DNA of 64,000 bases from Planctomyces sp. (GCA_019636235.1 JAHBXW010000014.1:60742-124741), one strand, 5' to 3'. Shown: positions 28,138 through 37,150, counted from the first letter of the stretch. The notes: generated from the sequence alone by a model not told the origin. Made by a program: numbers and translations.

Positions 28138-28635
28138 ATGGATTCGAATTCTGAACTGGGGCAGCTCGTTCCCTGCGGCGGGGGCGACCCGATTCCACTG
28201 TTCAAACAGCGGCTGGTCATCGGCCGCCGCGAAAACTGCGACATCGTCCTCGAATATCCGAACATCTCCTCGCAACACTGCGCGCTGGAGCTGCAGAACG
28301 GCTACTGGCACGTCCGGGACCTCCGCAGCCGCAACGGCATCAAGGTCAACGGCGAACGCACGGATTCGAAGTTTCTGCTGCCCGGGGACGAACTGTCGAT
28401 CGCGAAGCACCGGTTCGAAATTGAGTATCAGCCGGCCGCCGACGCTCCGCCTCCTCCAGAGGAGAATCCCTTCGAGCTGAGTCTGCTGGAGAAGGCGGGC
28501 CTGATGCGCGAGCAGGAGGAGCGCCGTCGCGCCCCGCTGCCGCCAGCGGCGCGGCGTCCCGCGGAGAATGGCGAAAAGAAGGACTATTCCGACGACGAGA
28601 ACCAGGCGGCGGACTGGCTCATGGACGATGCGTAA
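28138..28635 (+). CDS. FHA-domain protein
   Basis: 165 aa. The FHA domain fills residues about 18-100: VIGRRENCDIVLEYPNISSQHCALELQNGYWHVRDLRSRNGIKVNG holds the conserved GR, SxxH and NG residues that bind phosphothreonine. The C-terminal part is charged and probably disordered (ENPFELSLLEKAGLMREQEERRRAPLPP..ADWLMDDA). An alternative GTG start two codons upstream (28132) is possible. The stop at 28635 is followed after two bases by the GTG start of rsgA, so translation of the two is likely coupled. A partner kinase is not visible here. Confidence 0.9.
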   Translation: MDSNSELGQLVPCGGGDPIPLFKQRLVIGRRENCDIVLEYPNISSQHCALELQNGYWHVRDLRSRNGIKVNGERTDSKFLLPGDELSIAKHRFEIEYQPAADAPPPPEENPFELSLLEKAGLMREQEERRRAPLPPAARRPAENGEKKDYSDDENQAADWLMDDA

Positions 28636-28637
28636 AC

Positions 28638-29771
28638 GTGTCGGAGAGCGAGAAACGAAAGATCCGCGTCTCGTTCCGGAAGAACCGCGGCGCCCGGCCC
28701 CGCCGGAACGACCTGACGCGGGCCTTCGATGACGACGCCGCCGATGCGCGCGGCTCGGAACGCCTGTCCGGCAAGGGCGATCTCACCCGCCGCCGGACCC
28801 TGGTCGCCACCCAGGCCGGAGAACAGGCGCAGCGCGAGATCGACGCCGACGCCTGCATCTTCGGCCGCGTCCTCTGGACCAGCGGGGCCAATCGCTCGAC
28901 CGTCCAGCCGGACGATGGCGGCGTCGAAATCCGCTGCTCCGTCCGCCGCGTCCTGCGGACCATGTCCCGCGACGCCCGGAATCTGATCGTCGCCGGCGAC
29001 CGCGTGCTGGTCCGCCGCACGGGGCCTGATGCCGGAGTGATCGAACGCGTCGAACCGCGCAGCTCGGCGATCGCCCGCACCGCCGGGCGGCAGGCTCACG
29101 TTCTGACCGCCAATATCGAACAGGCGATCATCGTGGTGTCGGCCGACGATCCGCCGCTCAAACTGGGCGTGGTCGACCGCTTCCTCGTGGGTGCGGAAAA
29201 AGGGGGCGTGCAGGGCGTCGTGTGCATCAACAAGGCCGACCTGGTCAGTCCGATTCTGCTGCAGCCGATTGCCGGGCAGTACGCGCGGATCGGCTACGAC
29301 GTGGTGCTGGCCAGCGCGCGGCAGGGGCTGGGAATCGAGACGTTGCGGCGACGCCTGCGGGGCCGCCAGTCGGTGATCGCCGGGCAGAGCGGCGTGGGGA
29401 AGTCGTCGCTGTTGAACGCGGTTCAGCCCGGCCTGGACCGGCGGACGGGGGACATCACGGAGGAGACGCGGAAGGGCACGCACACGACGCGGGTGGCGGA
29501 GCTGATCCGTCTCGACTTCGGGGGCTGGGTGGTCGATACGCCGGGGTTCCGGAAGCTGGAGATCTGGAACGTGCAGACCTCGGAACTGGAGGGGCTGTTT
29601 CGGGAGTTCCGGCCGTTTGTGCCCGGCTGCCGGTTTCAGGACTGCACGCATTCGCACGAGGGGGAATGCGCGGTGCAGGGGGCCGTGGATCGCGGGGACA
29701 TTTCGCCCCTGCGGTACGAGAGCTATCTGCGGATGCTGCAGAACGAGCGTTACGGGCTGGACCGGGATTGA
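28638..29771 (+). CDS. rsgA: Ribosome small-subunit-dependent GTPase A
   Basis: 377 aa from a GTG at 28638. An N-terminal OB-fold (residues about 70-130) precedes a circularly permuted GTPase: G4 CINKADLV comes before G1 GQSGVGKSS and G3 VDTPGFR. The C-terminal zinc domain reads FVPGCRFQDCTHSHEGECAVQ. RsgA checks late maturation of the 30S ribosome subunit and releases assembly factors. The first 60 residues are basic and longer than in E. coli. It is coupled to the FHA gene in front (two-base gap), an arrangement that suggests phospho-dependent partners for ribosome assembly, although this is only inference. Confidence 0.95.
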   Translation: MSESEKRKIRVSFRKNRGARPRRNDLTRAFDDDAADARGSERLSGKGDLTRRRTLVATQAGEQAQREIDADACIFGRVLWTSGANRSTVQPDDGGVEIRCSVRRVLRTMSRDARNLIVAGDRVLVRRTGPDAGVIERVEPRSSAIARTAGRQAHVLTANIEQAIIVVSADDPPLKLGVVDRFLVGAEKGGVQGVVCINKADLVSPILLQPIAGQYARIGYDVVLASARQGLGIETLRRRLRGRQSVIAGQSGVGKSSLLNAVQPGLDRRTGDITEETRKGTHTTRVAELIRLDFGGWVVDTPGFRKLEIWNVQTSELEGLFREFRPFVPGCRFQDCTHSHEGECAVQGAVDRGDISPLRYESYLRMLQNERYGLDRD

Positions 29772-29875
29772 CCTGTCCGGCGGGTGTGGGCGAGAGTCCT
29801 CGCACGCAGGGCTGCGCGACCCGCCGACCTGCTGAGGATTCGTCGCCGGCCGCCAGTGTTTCGGGAGACTGCACG

Positions 29876-30310
29876 ATGCTTCGCCGCCTGTTTCTGACTG
29901 CGCTCGTGGTTTCGACGGCCGGATTATGGACTGGTCTCTCCGCGGAAGCGGGGTGCTTCCGCCGGCATCGCTGCTATCGATCAGACTGCCCGGCATATGC
30001 CTGCCCGCGTCCGTGCGCTCTCGAATACGCGCCCTACCGGTACGACGCCAATGAATACCGGACGACGCGCCGCATCATCTGCCGCGACCAGCCCGTGCCA
30101 CCGGGCTACGTGATCGTCGGGACGGCGGAGAAAGCGGGCTGCACCGTTTCGTCGCCGAACGCTTATACGCTGGCCGAACTGCCAACCGAAGGTCAGATGA
30201 CGATCTGCGCGAACCAGTCGATTCCGCCGGGCTGGCGGGAGGTGGGGACGACTCGCTCAGCGGCCTGTCCCGGGGACGGGCAGAACGCCAGAATCATCGT
30301 GAAGCCGTGA
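29876..30310 (+). CDS. Small secreted Cys-rich protein of unknown function
   Basis: 144 aa. ATG at 29876 has GGGAGA upstream. The signal peptide is MLRRLFLTALVVSTAGLWTGLSAEA, cleaved about residue 25. The mature part starts with a Cys/Tyr/Arg-rich stretch (GCFRRHRCYRSDCPAYACPRPCALEYAPYRY) and then has two similar units: CRDQPVPPGYVIVGTAEKAGC and CANQSIPPGWREVGTTRSAAC, a repeat of about 50 residues with the pattern C-x-x-Q-x-x-P-P-G-(Y/W)-x-x-V-G-T. The family is not recognised. It follows rsgA by 104 bp and may be independent. Confidence 0.75.
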   Translation: MLRRLFLTALVVSTAGLWTGLSAEAGCFRRHRCYRSDCPAYACPRPCALEYAPYRYDANEYRTTRRIICRDQPVPPGYVIVGTAEKAGCTVSSPNAYTLAELPTEGQMTICANQSIPPGWREVGTTRSAACPGDGQNARIIVKP

Positions 30311-30375
30311 CGCGTGGGGTCAGCTCGCCAGGGCGCTGCGCCGCGAGTCGAGGGACGGGCCGGAGGCTGGACGCG

Positions 30376-30462
30376 GTCGCTGTGGCGGAACAGGCAGACG
30401 CAGCAGACTTAAAATCTGCTGGGGCGAATCGCCCCGTGTGGGTTCGAGTCCCACCAGCGACA
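30376..30462 (+). tRNA. tRNA-Leu (anticodon UAA)
   Basis: Acceptor stem GTCGCTG/CAGCGAC (7 bp) with discriminator A at 30462. The anticodon stem GCAGA/TCTGC encloses loop CTTAAAA with anticodon TAA at 30410-30412. A long variable arm GGGGCGAATCGCCCC and the T arm GTGGG-TTCGAGT-CCCAC complete the 87-nt class II tRNA. CCA is not encoded. It reads UUA and UUG, rare leucine codons in this GC-rich genome. Confidence 0.95.
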
Positions 30463-30518
30463 ATCGCGGCGGGGACGCGCCGTTTGCATTCGGGCGGCAT
30501 CCCCTGGCGGGCGCTCGT

Positions 30519-30539
30519 CGGCGGGGACAAGCCCCGCCG
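30519..30539 (+). terminator. Hairpin downstream of tRNA-Leu
   Basis: CGGCGGGG/CCCCGCCG, 8-bp stem with loop ACAAG, 57 nt after the tRNA. No T tract follows. Confidence 0.4.
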
Positions 30540-30670
30540 GGCACATGACGACGCGGCCGGGCGGCAAGCGTCATCGCCGAGGGCGGAGTATCATTGCCTG
30601 TCCGCCGAGCGCCTCGAGCAAAGGCGTGCGGAGTCTGTGGGTTTGGTGTTTGTTCCCAGAGGCCACCACC

Positions 30671-31630
30671 ATGAAAACCTCCATCGTGGCATTCGGAGCA
30701 CTCGAGCTGGGAGGCATTCTGGCGATCATCGTGGGCGTCTCGGGCCTGCATGTTCCCCATCAGCCCACGGTCCGCATGCACCTTGCCGAGGACGCGAACC
30801 CAAATTCGTCCGATGCCTGCCCGGACGGCATGCGACTCATCGAGGTCATCAGTCGTCTGCCCGCGTCGGTCGACTACCCTCCGACCGAACTTCTAGCTTC
30901 CGACCGCGAACGATACCGGGAAGCGGTCGATGAGCACTGGCAAAGCATTCTTGTGCCGGCGCACGCCATGTTCGTTGACTACCTGGAATCGACGACCGAG
31001 GACCGCGACCAGTTCTTGAGAATCTATTTGCGGACGATGCTCAACGCCCGGCCTCAGGAGAGCTATCGACTGTGGCTGGGAGGACACGATTTTCTGTTTC
31101 CCACCAGCAACTACCAGTACCGCGGCCCGACGCAGCAATTGCAGGAGCAAGGCGCCCGCGCCAGCGTGTTGCTGATCGCAGGCGATCGCGAACTGCGCAC
31201 GAAGCACTTTCGAATGGCCGCCTGGCACTCATCCGCCATTCACCATCCGAACAGCGCGATGAGTTCGATGGAGTCCACGTTCAGCCATCAGGACCCTGCT
31301 GATCGATTCTGGTGGGATACGCTGTCCTTTTCGCATCTGCTGATCGCGACAGGTCACGACCACCTTCTGGACGGACTCGACGACACGAACGTTCGAACTC
31401 GGTTTCAGCAGTGGAAAGCGTGGCTGGACGAACATCAGGGGCGCCTCGCACCATCGTCGGCCGGCCCGATATGGGTCATCAATCCGGGAAAGCCGCATGA
31501 CCCGGAGGCCTTCTATTTCCCGCAACTGCGGGCGCTGCCATCGTTGCCGACGTACGAATGGGAAGGCCCGCTGCCGCTTATCCCGGGGGATCTCAACAGC
31601 ATTGAAGAGGGCTGGCCGGATCGGAAATGA
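30671..31630 (+). CDS. Exported protein of unknown function
   Basis: 319 aa from ATG at 30671 (MKTSIVAFGALELGGILAIIVGVSGL), with an N-terminal hydrophobic segment that acts as a signal or anchor. The body has no recognised domain; it is rich in His, Trp and Tyr (WHSSAIHHPNSAMSS, DRFWWDTLSFSHLLIATGHDHLL) and ends with a Pro-rich stretch. Codon choice looks less GC3-rich than neighbouring genes, which may mark a foreign or weakly expressed gene. Flanked by tRNA-Leu upstream, a place where acquired genes often insert, though no integrase or attachment repeat is visible. The frame is open upstream to 30545 without a good start. Confidence 0.7.
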   Translation: MKTSIVAFGALELGGILAIIVGVSGLHVPHQPTVRMHLAEDANPNSSDACPDGMRLIEVISRLPASVDYPPTELLASDRERYREAVDEHWQSILVPAHAMFVDYLESTTEDRDQFLRIYLRTMLNARPQESYRLWLGGHDFLFPTSNYQYRGPTQQLQEQGARASVLLIAGDRELRTKHFRMAAWHSSAIHHPNSAMSSMESTFSHQDPADRFWWDTLSFSHLLIATGHDHLLDGLDDTNVRTRFQQWKAWLDEHQGRLAPSSAGPIWVINPGKPHDPEAFYFPQLRALPSLPTYEWEGPLPLIPGDLNSIEEGWPDRK

Positions 31631-32013
31631 ATTCGATGTGACGGCCCGGAGCGCGTTTCTCCCGCCGGGGTTTGTCCTCGCGAGTTCACGCCAGCGGCGT
31701 TGCCGCACATGGTTTCCCGACCGGCTTTGATCGCCGGACGTTTCTCGGGTCAATCCGCATCCCGTCGCGGGAATCCCGGGTGAATGTCGCGCGTCCGCCT
31801 GCGGTTCTCCAGGCGGAGCAGCGCCGACCCCGCGGGCGCCGCCCGTCTCGCCTCACGCGTTCGTGGCGCTGCGGCGGGACGCCCCATGCGAAAACCCGTT
31901 GTGGCGGAGCCTGTGGCACCTCCCTATAATGCCGCCCGCACGCGGGAGGAGCGCCGCGATCTGACCCTGCCCTTGGCCGCACACGCGGCAGGCGGGAGCG
32001 ACTGCCGACAGCC
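31631..32013. other. Intergenic region before mqnA
   Basis: 383 bp with no supported gene. It holds a TATAAT at 31925-31930 that is a candidate -10 for mqnA. Confidence 0.5.
31925..31930 (+). promoter_or_regulatory. Candidate -10 box for mqnA
   Basis: Perfect TATAAT 83 bp before the mqnA ATG, giving a leader of about 77 nt. No -35 at ideal spacing (TTGTGG at 31899 would need a 20-nt spacer). Confidence 0.4.
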
Positions 32014-32913
32014 ATGATCGACCAAATGCGAACGTCTCCGACGAACCCCGGTGCGGATGGAGTCCGCATCGGCGCGGTGACTTATCTCAACTCCAAGCCC
32101 CTGATCGAAGGGCTGGCCGACTTCGCCTCCGAGGCGTCGCTGATTCTCGATTACCCCAGCCGCCTCGCCGACGGCCTGGCCCGCGGCCAACTCGACGTCG
32201 CCCTCGTGCCCTCCATCGAGTCCGTCGCCGATCCGGACTACGAAATCGTTTCGGACGCCTGCGTCGCCGCCCGCGGCCCCGTGCTGAGCGTCAAGCTGTA
32301 TTTCCGCACGGCGCCCGCCCGCGTCCGCACGCTGGCCCTCGATGAAGGCTCCCGGACGAGCGCCGCGCTGGCCCGGTTGATGCTGGCCGAGCGATACGGC
32401 GTCCACCCGCAGATCGAGCCGCTGCGTCTGGAGCAGGACACGACGGCGACCGCCGCCGATGCGGTGCTGCTGATTGGCGATCGGGCAATTGAACCGCCGG
32501 CGGAGTCGTTTCGCCACGTCTGGGATCTGGGCGAGGAATGGCTGGCCTGGACGGGTCTGCCGTTCGTGTTTGCGCTGTGGGTCACGCGTCGCGGGAGCGC
32601 CCTGGGGCGGGCCGAGGCGGGGTTGGCCGCCGCCCGCGACCGGGGGCTGCGCGACATCCACGACATCGCGCGACGGGAGTCGAAGCTGATGCGGCTGCCG
32701 CTGGAGACAGTCGACGACTACCTGCGTCATCGGCTGCACTTCACGCTGGGCTCGGCGGAGCGATCCGGCCTGCGCCTGTATCTGAATCTCGCGGCGAAGC
32801 TGGGTCTGGCCCCGGAGGGCCGTCAGCCCCGGTTTCGGGAGACGTCGCCCGCCCCGCGCGGAAACGCAGCGGCCTCCACTCGGCGGGAACGGGCCGAACC
32901 GGTCGCCCGCTGA
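32014..32913 (+). CDS. mqnA: Chorismate dehydratase, futalosine menaquinone pathway
   Basis: 299 aa. MqnA features: VRIGAVTYLNSKPLIEGL at the N-terminus, DYPSRLADGLARGQLDVALVPSIE, SVKLYFR, LDEGSRTSAALARLML and the family-typical EEWLAWTGLPFVFALWV. It removes water from chorismate to give 3-[(1-carboxyvinyl)oxy]benzoate, the first committed step of the futalosine route to menaquinone. Other mqn genes are not in the window. The last 30 residues are an unusual Arg/Ala/Pro tail not needed for the fold. Soluble, cytoplasmic. Confidence 0.94.
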   Translation: MIDQMRTSPTNPGADGVRIGAVTYLNSKPLIEGLADFASEASLILDYPSRLADGLARGQLDVALVPSIESVADPDYEIVSDACVAARGPVLSVKLYFRTAPARVRTLALDEGSRTSAALARLMLAERYGVHPQIEPLRLEQDTTATAADAVLLIGDRAIEPPAESFRHVWDLGEEWLAWTGLPFVFALWVTRRGSALGRAEAGLAAARDRGLRDIHDIARRESKLMRLPLETVDDYLRHRLHFTLGSAERSGLRLYLNLAAKLGLAPEGRQPRFRETSPAPRGNAAASTRRERAEPVAR

Positions 32914-33003
32914 ATCGCGACGCGGCCCGCGACCTCACCACCGCCGGTCGAGGCATCGCCGCGATGGGCGCTGCCGGCGCAACGCGCACAGCGGCCGCGA
33001 CGA

Positions 33004-35382
33004 CTATTGTTCCGCCGCGACCGACCCGGGTTCCGTCGCCGCTGGCGTCTCGCCCGCGTCCTGCGGGTAAATCAACAGCCGGTCGTGAACCAGCAGCAGC
33101 AGGTCCGCCCGGCCGTCCCCGGTGACATCGGCGATCGTCCCCTCCCGCGGCTGGAAGCCCGATTCCCCGCCCCCCTGGAAGCTCTTCGAATCGAAGACCT
33201 TGAACTGCATCGCGTGCTGCAGTCCTTTCTCGGGCGAATAGGCGAGCAGTTCCACGATGTGGGTCCGCGCGTCGAACACCGCGGCATCCGGACGGCCATC
33301 GCCGTTCAGATCTCCCGCCACGAGATCGATCATGAAAGTGTCGCGCAGCTTGGATTCGAATGACGCCAGCTCCAGCAGTTTGAACTCGGGCTGACCGGCA
33401 TACAGGACGGCGAACCGTCCGGCGCCGGCCAGCAGCAGGTCGGGCCGCCCGTCACTGTTCAAGTCGGCCACCTTGATGCCGCGGTAGGGAAACGACACGA
33501 GATCGATTTCCCGCCAGGGGGCATAGCCGGTCGCACCCTGCCGCAGGATTCGCAGCTTGCCGACTCCCGAGTCCACCAGCACGACTTCCGCGCCCGGCTC
33601 GCCATCGAGGTCCAAAGTCGCCACGCCCTCGACGCGAGAATTCACCTCGCCGGCATTGAACTGGTCGAGAACCTGCCAGCGCCCCTGGTCGTCGAGTTTT
33701 ACGCTGCGGGCGAAGTTGCCCTGCGCGATCAAAAGCACGGGCTTGTCGAGCGTCCCGGAGTGGACCGAGCCCGCGCGGGCCTCGCCCAGTTGAACGCCGC
33801 CCGATTCGGCCGCCGCGGCGAAAGCGGCGCCTTCCCCCTGCACCAGCAGCTTGGGGTTCTTGCCACCCTCAAACGTCAGCAGCAGGTCCGGGCGGCCATC
33901 CTGGTTCGCATCCAGCTTGACCATCCGCACCGGATCGGACTTGAGATCGAGTTCGATGGAGGGCTGCCCCCCCAGCGGGAACGCGGTCCATGTTCCGTCC
34001 TCGCCCCGGGTGACGGCCGACAACAGATACCGCGCCCCTGTCCGGGACCGGGTCGCCTGGCTGTCCTTGACGACGATCGCCAGTTCATCGCGCCCATCGC
34101 CGTTGAGGTCGATCGTCTCGAACGCGCGCACCTCGCCCGCCACATTGACGGCCTGCGGAAACGTCAGCCGGCCGTTTTCGAACTGGCTGACGCCCAGCGT
34201 GTTTTCCTTGGTGCTCAGCACGGCGGCCTCGACAGCGCCATTGCCGTCAAAGTCCGACAGCCGGATCTGCGACACCCCCAGAAAGCTGGGATAGGCGGCG
34301 CCCAGGTCGAGCTGACCGTTCCGCTGCAGGAACACGATGACCTGCGCGCGGTCAGGGTCGGTGGCGACGACGTCCGGTTTGCCGTCGCCGTCGATGTCGC
34401 CGACGTCGACCTCCCGGTCGGCGCCGTCTGCGGCGGCAAATCCGTACTGCACGATCCGGCCGGCGGAATGCTCCATCGGCGTCGCCTGTTCGATCGTGAA
34501 CATCCGGAGGCGGTTCGTCTGGGCGTCGATCGCCAGGATCTCGGCCCCCGGCTTGCCATCCATGTTTTGCAGCACGACGCCGCGCGGCGGCTCGAGCCGG
34601 AACCGCTGCTCCGGCCCCAGCCGTCCGTCTTCATTCTGGACGCGGATGCAGATGGGCTGCTTCTGGTCGTCGTTCGCCAGGGCGAACAGATCATTGCGGC
34701 CGTTGCCGGTCACATCGGCGATCATCGCCAGTCCCAACCCCGGAGACGTGTTTCGCAGGACCACCGGATCGGCCATCGTGCCGTCGGCCTGCTGCAGCAG
34801 CAGATACGTCGAGTTCTTTCCGAGGACGACGAGATCGTGGCGCTGGTCGCTGTTGAGGTCGCCGGCGGCGATCGACCAGGGACGGGCTTCCACTTCCGGC
34901 AGCCGGAACTCACGGGTTTCGGTCCAGGGGCCGGATTGCGGCTGGTAACGGATCGTCAGCCGGTCAGGCGCCCCGAACGTCGCCAGGTCGATCCGGCCAT
35001 CGCCGTTGAAGTCGCCGGCGCACAGCGCCTGGATCTCGCGATCCATGGGCAGCTTGCGGCGTTCGAACCGCCAGGGCTCGTCGAGTTCGTTCACCTGGCG
35101 GGTCGCCAGTTCGGCGACCGGATCGAGCGGCGTTTCGCGCTGAATCAGCAGCGCGATGTGGTTGCTCTTGTTGTCGACGATCGCCAGATCCATGCGGCCA
35201 TCGTGGTTGAAGTCCCCCGGCACGATCGAGTGCGCCCGATCGGACAACTTCACGAGCTCCAGCGGCTGGAACCCGTAGTAGTGGTCGAGCGGAACTTCCG
35301 CGGGCTCCGACGCGACGGCCGCGGAGGCGGCCAGCAGACAGCCGCCAAAGAACGCAGCGCGGACGAACAGCGTGCCAGTCAT
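33004..35382 (-). CDS. Large secreted FG-GAP/VCBS repeat protein
   Basis: 792 aa with signal peptide MTGTLFVRAAFFGGCLLAASAAVASE. The whole body is built of FG-GAP/VCBS repeats, with at least ten Asp-rich calcium-loop motifs such as DFNHDGRMDLAIVD, DFNGDGRIDLATF, DLNSDQRHDLVVL, DVTGNGRNDLFAL, DIDGDGKPDVVATD, DLNGDGRPDAAVFD and DVTGDGRADLLLLV. This suggests two stacked propellers. No ASPIC/UnbV domain is present, unlike the protein at 6163. It likely works outside the cytoplasm as a binding or adhesion scaffold. Convergent with mqnA; divergent from the gene at 35636. Confidence 0.9.
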   Translation of the reverse strand: MTGTLFVRAAFFGGCLLAASAAVASEPAEVPLDHYYGFQPLELVKLSDRAHSIVPGDFNHDGRMDLAIVDNKSNHIALLIQRETPLDPVAELATRQVNELDEPWRFERRKLPMDREIQALCAGDFNGDGRIDLATFGAPDRLTIRYQPQSGPWTETREFRLPEVEARPWSIAAGDLNSDQRHDLVVLGKNSTYLLLQQADGTMADPVVLRNTSPGLGLAMIADVTGNGRNDLFALANDDQKQPICIRVQNEDGRLGPEQRFRLEPPRGVVLQNMDGKPGAEILAIDAQTNRLRMFTIEQATPMEHSAGRIVQYGFAAADGADREVDVGDIDGDGKPDVVATDPDRAQVIVFLQRNGQLDLGAAYPSFLGVSQIRLSDFDGNGAVEAAVLSTKENTLGVSQFENGRLTFPQAVNVAGEVRAFETIDLNGDGRDELAIVVKDSQATRSRTGARYLLSAVTRGEDGTWTAFPLGGQPSIELDLKSDPVRMVKLDANQDGRPDLLLTFEGGKNPKLLVQGEGAAFAAAAESGGVQLGEARAGSVHSGTLDKPVLLIAQGNFARSVKLDDQGRWQVLDQFNAGEVNSRVEGVATLDLDGEPGAEVVLVDSGVGKLRILRQGATGYAPWREIDLVSFPYRGIKVADLNSDGRPDLLLAGAGRFAVLYAGQPEFKLLELASFESKLRDTFMIDLVAGDLNGDGRPDAAVFDARTHIVELLAYSPEKGLQHAMQFKVFDSKSFQGGGESGFQPREGTIADVTGDGRADLLLLVHDRLLIYPQDAGETPAATEPGSVAAEQ

Positions 35383-35621
35383 GTCATTGCCTCAATCGAG
35401 CCGGAGTGTCGGAGCGACGTTCCTGATGATGAGCGGGACCCGCATCTCCGGCAAGCGCCATTGAGTCGCGGCCCGCCCGGCCCAGGCTCGAATTGGCCGT
35501 CGATCGCGTCCGGACATCGATTCCGAACTGCCGTCTGTCGGTCGCTGGCCCCCTGCCCCGCTGGCAATCCCCGTCGACGGCGGTTAGCCTCAACGCCGCG
35601 TTCGTGGCCACATACGCGTCT

Positions 35622-35635
35622 GAGAGGGCCCTCTC
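35622..35635. promoter_or_regulatory. Perfect 14-bp palindrome abutting a start codon
   Basis: GAGAGGGCCCTCTC directly touches the ATG at 35636 and includes the likely ribosome site GAGAGGG. It could be an operator for a dimeric regulator, or chance, since a few such palindromes are expected in 64 kb. Confidence 0.35.
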
Positions 35636-36475
35636 ATGTCTTTCCGTACGGGTTGGATTGCCGCGGCGCTCGCGGCCGTTGGCGTGGCGTCGTCATTGTG
35701 CGGGCAGGATCGGACGTCTCCCAAGGCCGGCGCCAGGAACGCCGCGCCGAAGGCCGCTCCCAAGGCGGACAAGGAATTCCAACTCACGTCGAAATGGACG
35801 GTCCTGCACGCCCCCAACCAGCGCGTCGCGGGTCGCCGGCCGCTGCCTCCCAAGGCGACTCTGCAGAACCTCGACGACCTGACGTTCACCGGACCCCAGC
35901 CCGGCCACCCGTTCGTCATCGGCAATTTCGCCGACGACGGCGACTTCGGGCTTGTGGATGGAGGCATCCAGCTCACCTCGGGAGCGAACGCCGCCCTGCA
36001 GCTCCCCTCCGCCGACCAGTTCGAACTGGAAGGCATCATGGAGCAAGTCGACTTCGGCGGCTGGTTCTTCCTCGTCGGCTGGGCGGACGGCCGCGGATTC
36101 CTGGTCAGCAATCCGACGATGAAAGAAAGCGGCAGCCCGTGGATCGTCTGCGAACTTCGTGGCGGCGTGGCCATCGCCGACACCGTCGAGGATCTCCCCG
36201 ATTTCGAATGGCGGCGGTCGCAGCCTTTCCGCATTCAGGTTCAGGACGACGCCCTGACGCTGGAAGTCGGCAAGGTCAAAGTCATCGACGGCCGGGCTCT
36301 GGCGAACTACTCCTCCGGACGGGTTCTGCTCGGCGTCTACGACACGCGGTATGGACCAAAGCCGATCCGCATCCAGTCGTTGCGAATGCGTGCGCTCGAA
36401 AAGAACGCCGCCGCCCCGGAAAAAGACGGGGATGCCGACGGGGACCCCGACGACGACGCTGACCCGGCTTCTTGA
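35636..36475 (+). CDS. Secreted protein of unknown function (LamG/DUF1080-like fold possible)
   Basis: 279 aa with signal peptide MSFRTGWIAAALAAVGVASSLCGQ. An Ala/Lys-rich linker leads to a beta-rich body: FVIGNFADDGDFGLVDGGIQL, FELEGIMEQVDFGGWFFLVGWADGRGFLVSN, FRIQVQDDALTLEVGKVKVIDGRALANYSSGRVLLGVYDTRYGPKPIRIQSLRMRAL. This pattern recalls concanavalin-like DUF1080/LamG domains that bind sugars, but I cannot assign it firmly. The C-terminus is an Asp-rich tail (DGDADGDPDDDADP). It precedes exbD by 205 bp on the same strand. Confidence 0.75.
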   Translation: MSFRTGWIAAALAAVGVASSLCGQDRTSPKAGARNAAPKAAPKADKEFQLTSKWTVLHAPNQRVAGRRPLPPKATLQNLDDLTFTGPQPGHPFVIGNFADDGDFGLVDGGIQLTSGANAALQLPSADQFELEGIMEQVDFGGWFFLVGWADGRGFLVSNPTMKESGSPWIVCELRGGVAIADTVEDLPDFEWRRSQPFRIQVQDDALTLEVGKVKVIDGRALANYSSGRVLLGVYDTRYGPKPIRIQSLRMRALEKNAAAPEKDGDADGDPDDDADPAS

Positions 36476-36680
36476 ACGGGCCGACGCCCCGCCGCGCTGA
36501 TCCGAGACCCTTCAGCGACCGCCCGCAACTCCCGCGAAAGAACCGGCGCAGCAGCCGGCCCATTCGCCGCATACAATCCGCAAGCGATCGCGCCGCAGCC
36601 CCGCCAGCCAGCAGCGGCCGCAGATCGCCCGGATCGCCGCCTTCCGTTCGGCCGTCCGCAGTCGCCGGGAACCGTTCATC

Positions 36681-37106
36681 ATGCCGCTCCGATCCGAAGC
36701 CCCCGAAGAGCCCCAGCTCAACCTGACGCCGATGATCGACGTCGTGCTGCAACTCGTCATCTTCTTCATGGTCGGCACCCAGTTCGTCGACAGCGAACGC
36801 AAATACGACATCAATCTGCCGCTCGTGACCGACGCCCAGCCGCTCACGGAGCGGCCGGACGAGATCGTGATCAACATCAGCAAGACGGGAGATGTCTCGC
36901 TGGGGGCGGAACCCGTCGACGAACAGAGCTTGTTGACCCGGCTCCGCGAGGCGCAGCAGCGTTACGCGGACCAGGCCGTCGTCATCCGCGGCGACATGGA
37001 ATGCGTCTACCAGACCGTCGTGACCGTGCTCGACGTCTGCAAACTTGCGAACATCAGCCACATCCAGGTGGCGACCCGCGTCGAGAATCAGGCCATCAGG
37101 AACTGA
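36681..37106 (+). CDS. exbD: ExbD/TolR-family biopolymer transport protein
   Basis: 141 aa. The single membrane helix NLTPMIDVVLQLVIFFMVGTQF carries the conserved proton-path Asp (D20). The periplasmic domain follows (SERKYDINLPLVTDAQPL..VVIRGDMECVYQTVVTVLDVCKLANISHIQVAT). ExbD normally works with ExbB/TolQ to turn the proton gradient into movement of TonB or TolA. No exbB/tolQ or tonB is visible in the window. The gene for a cyclase-fold membrane protein starts 44 bp downstream and is probably in the same operon. Confidence 0.93.
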   Translation: MPLRSEAPEEPQLNLTPMIDVVLQLVIFFMVGTQFVDSERKYDINLPLVTDAQPLTERPDEIVINISKTGDVSLGAEPVDEQSLLTRLREAQQRYADQAVVIRGDMECVYQTVVTVLDVCKLANISHIQVATRVENQAIRN

Positions 37107-37150
37107 CCTCCCGCTGACTACCAGGCCGCCAGGACTGAAAGCCGCGACTC

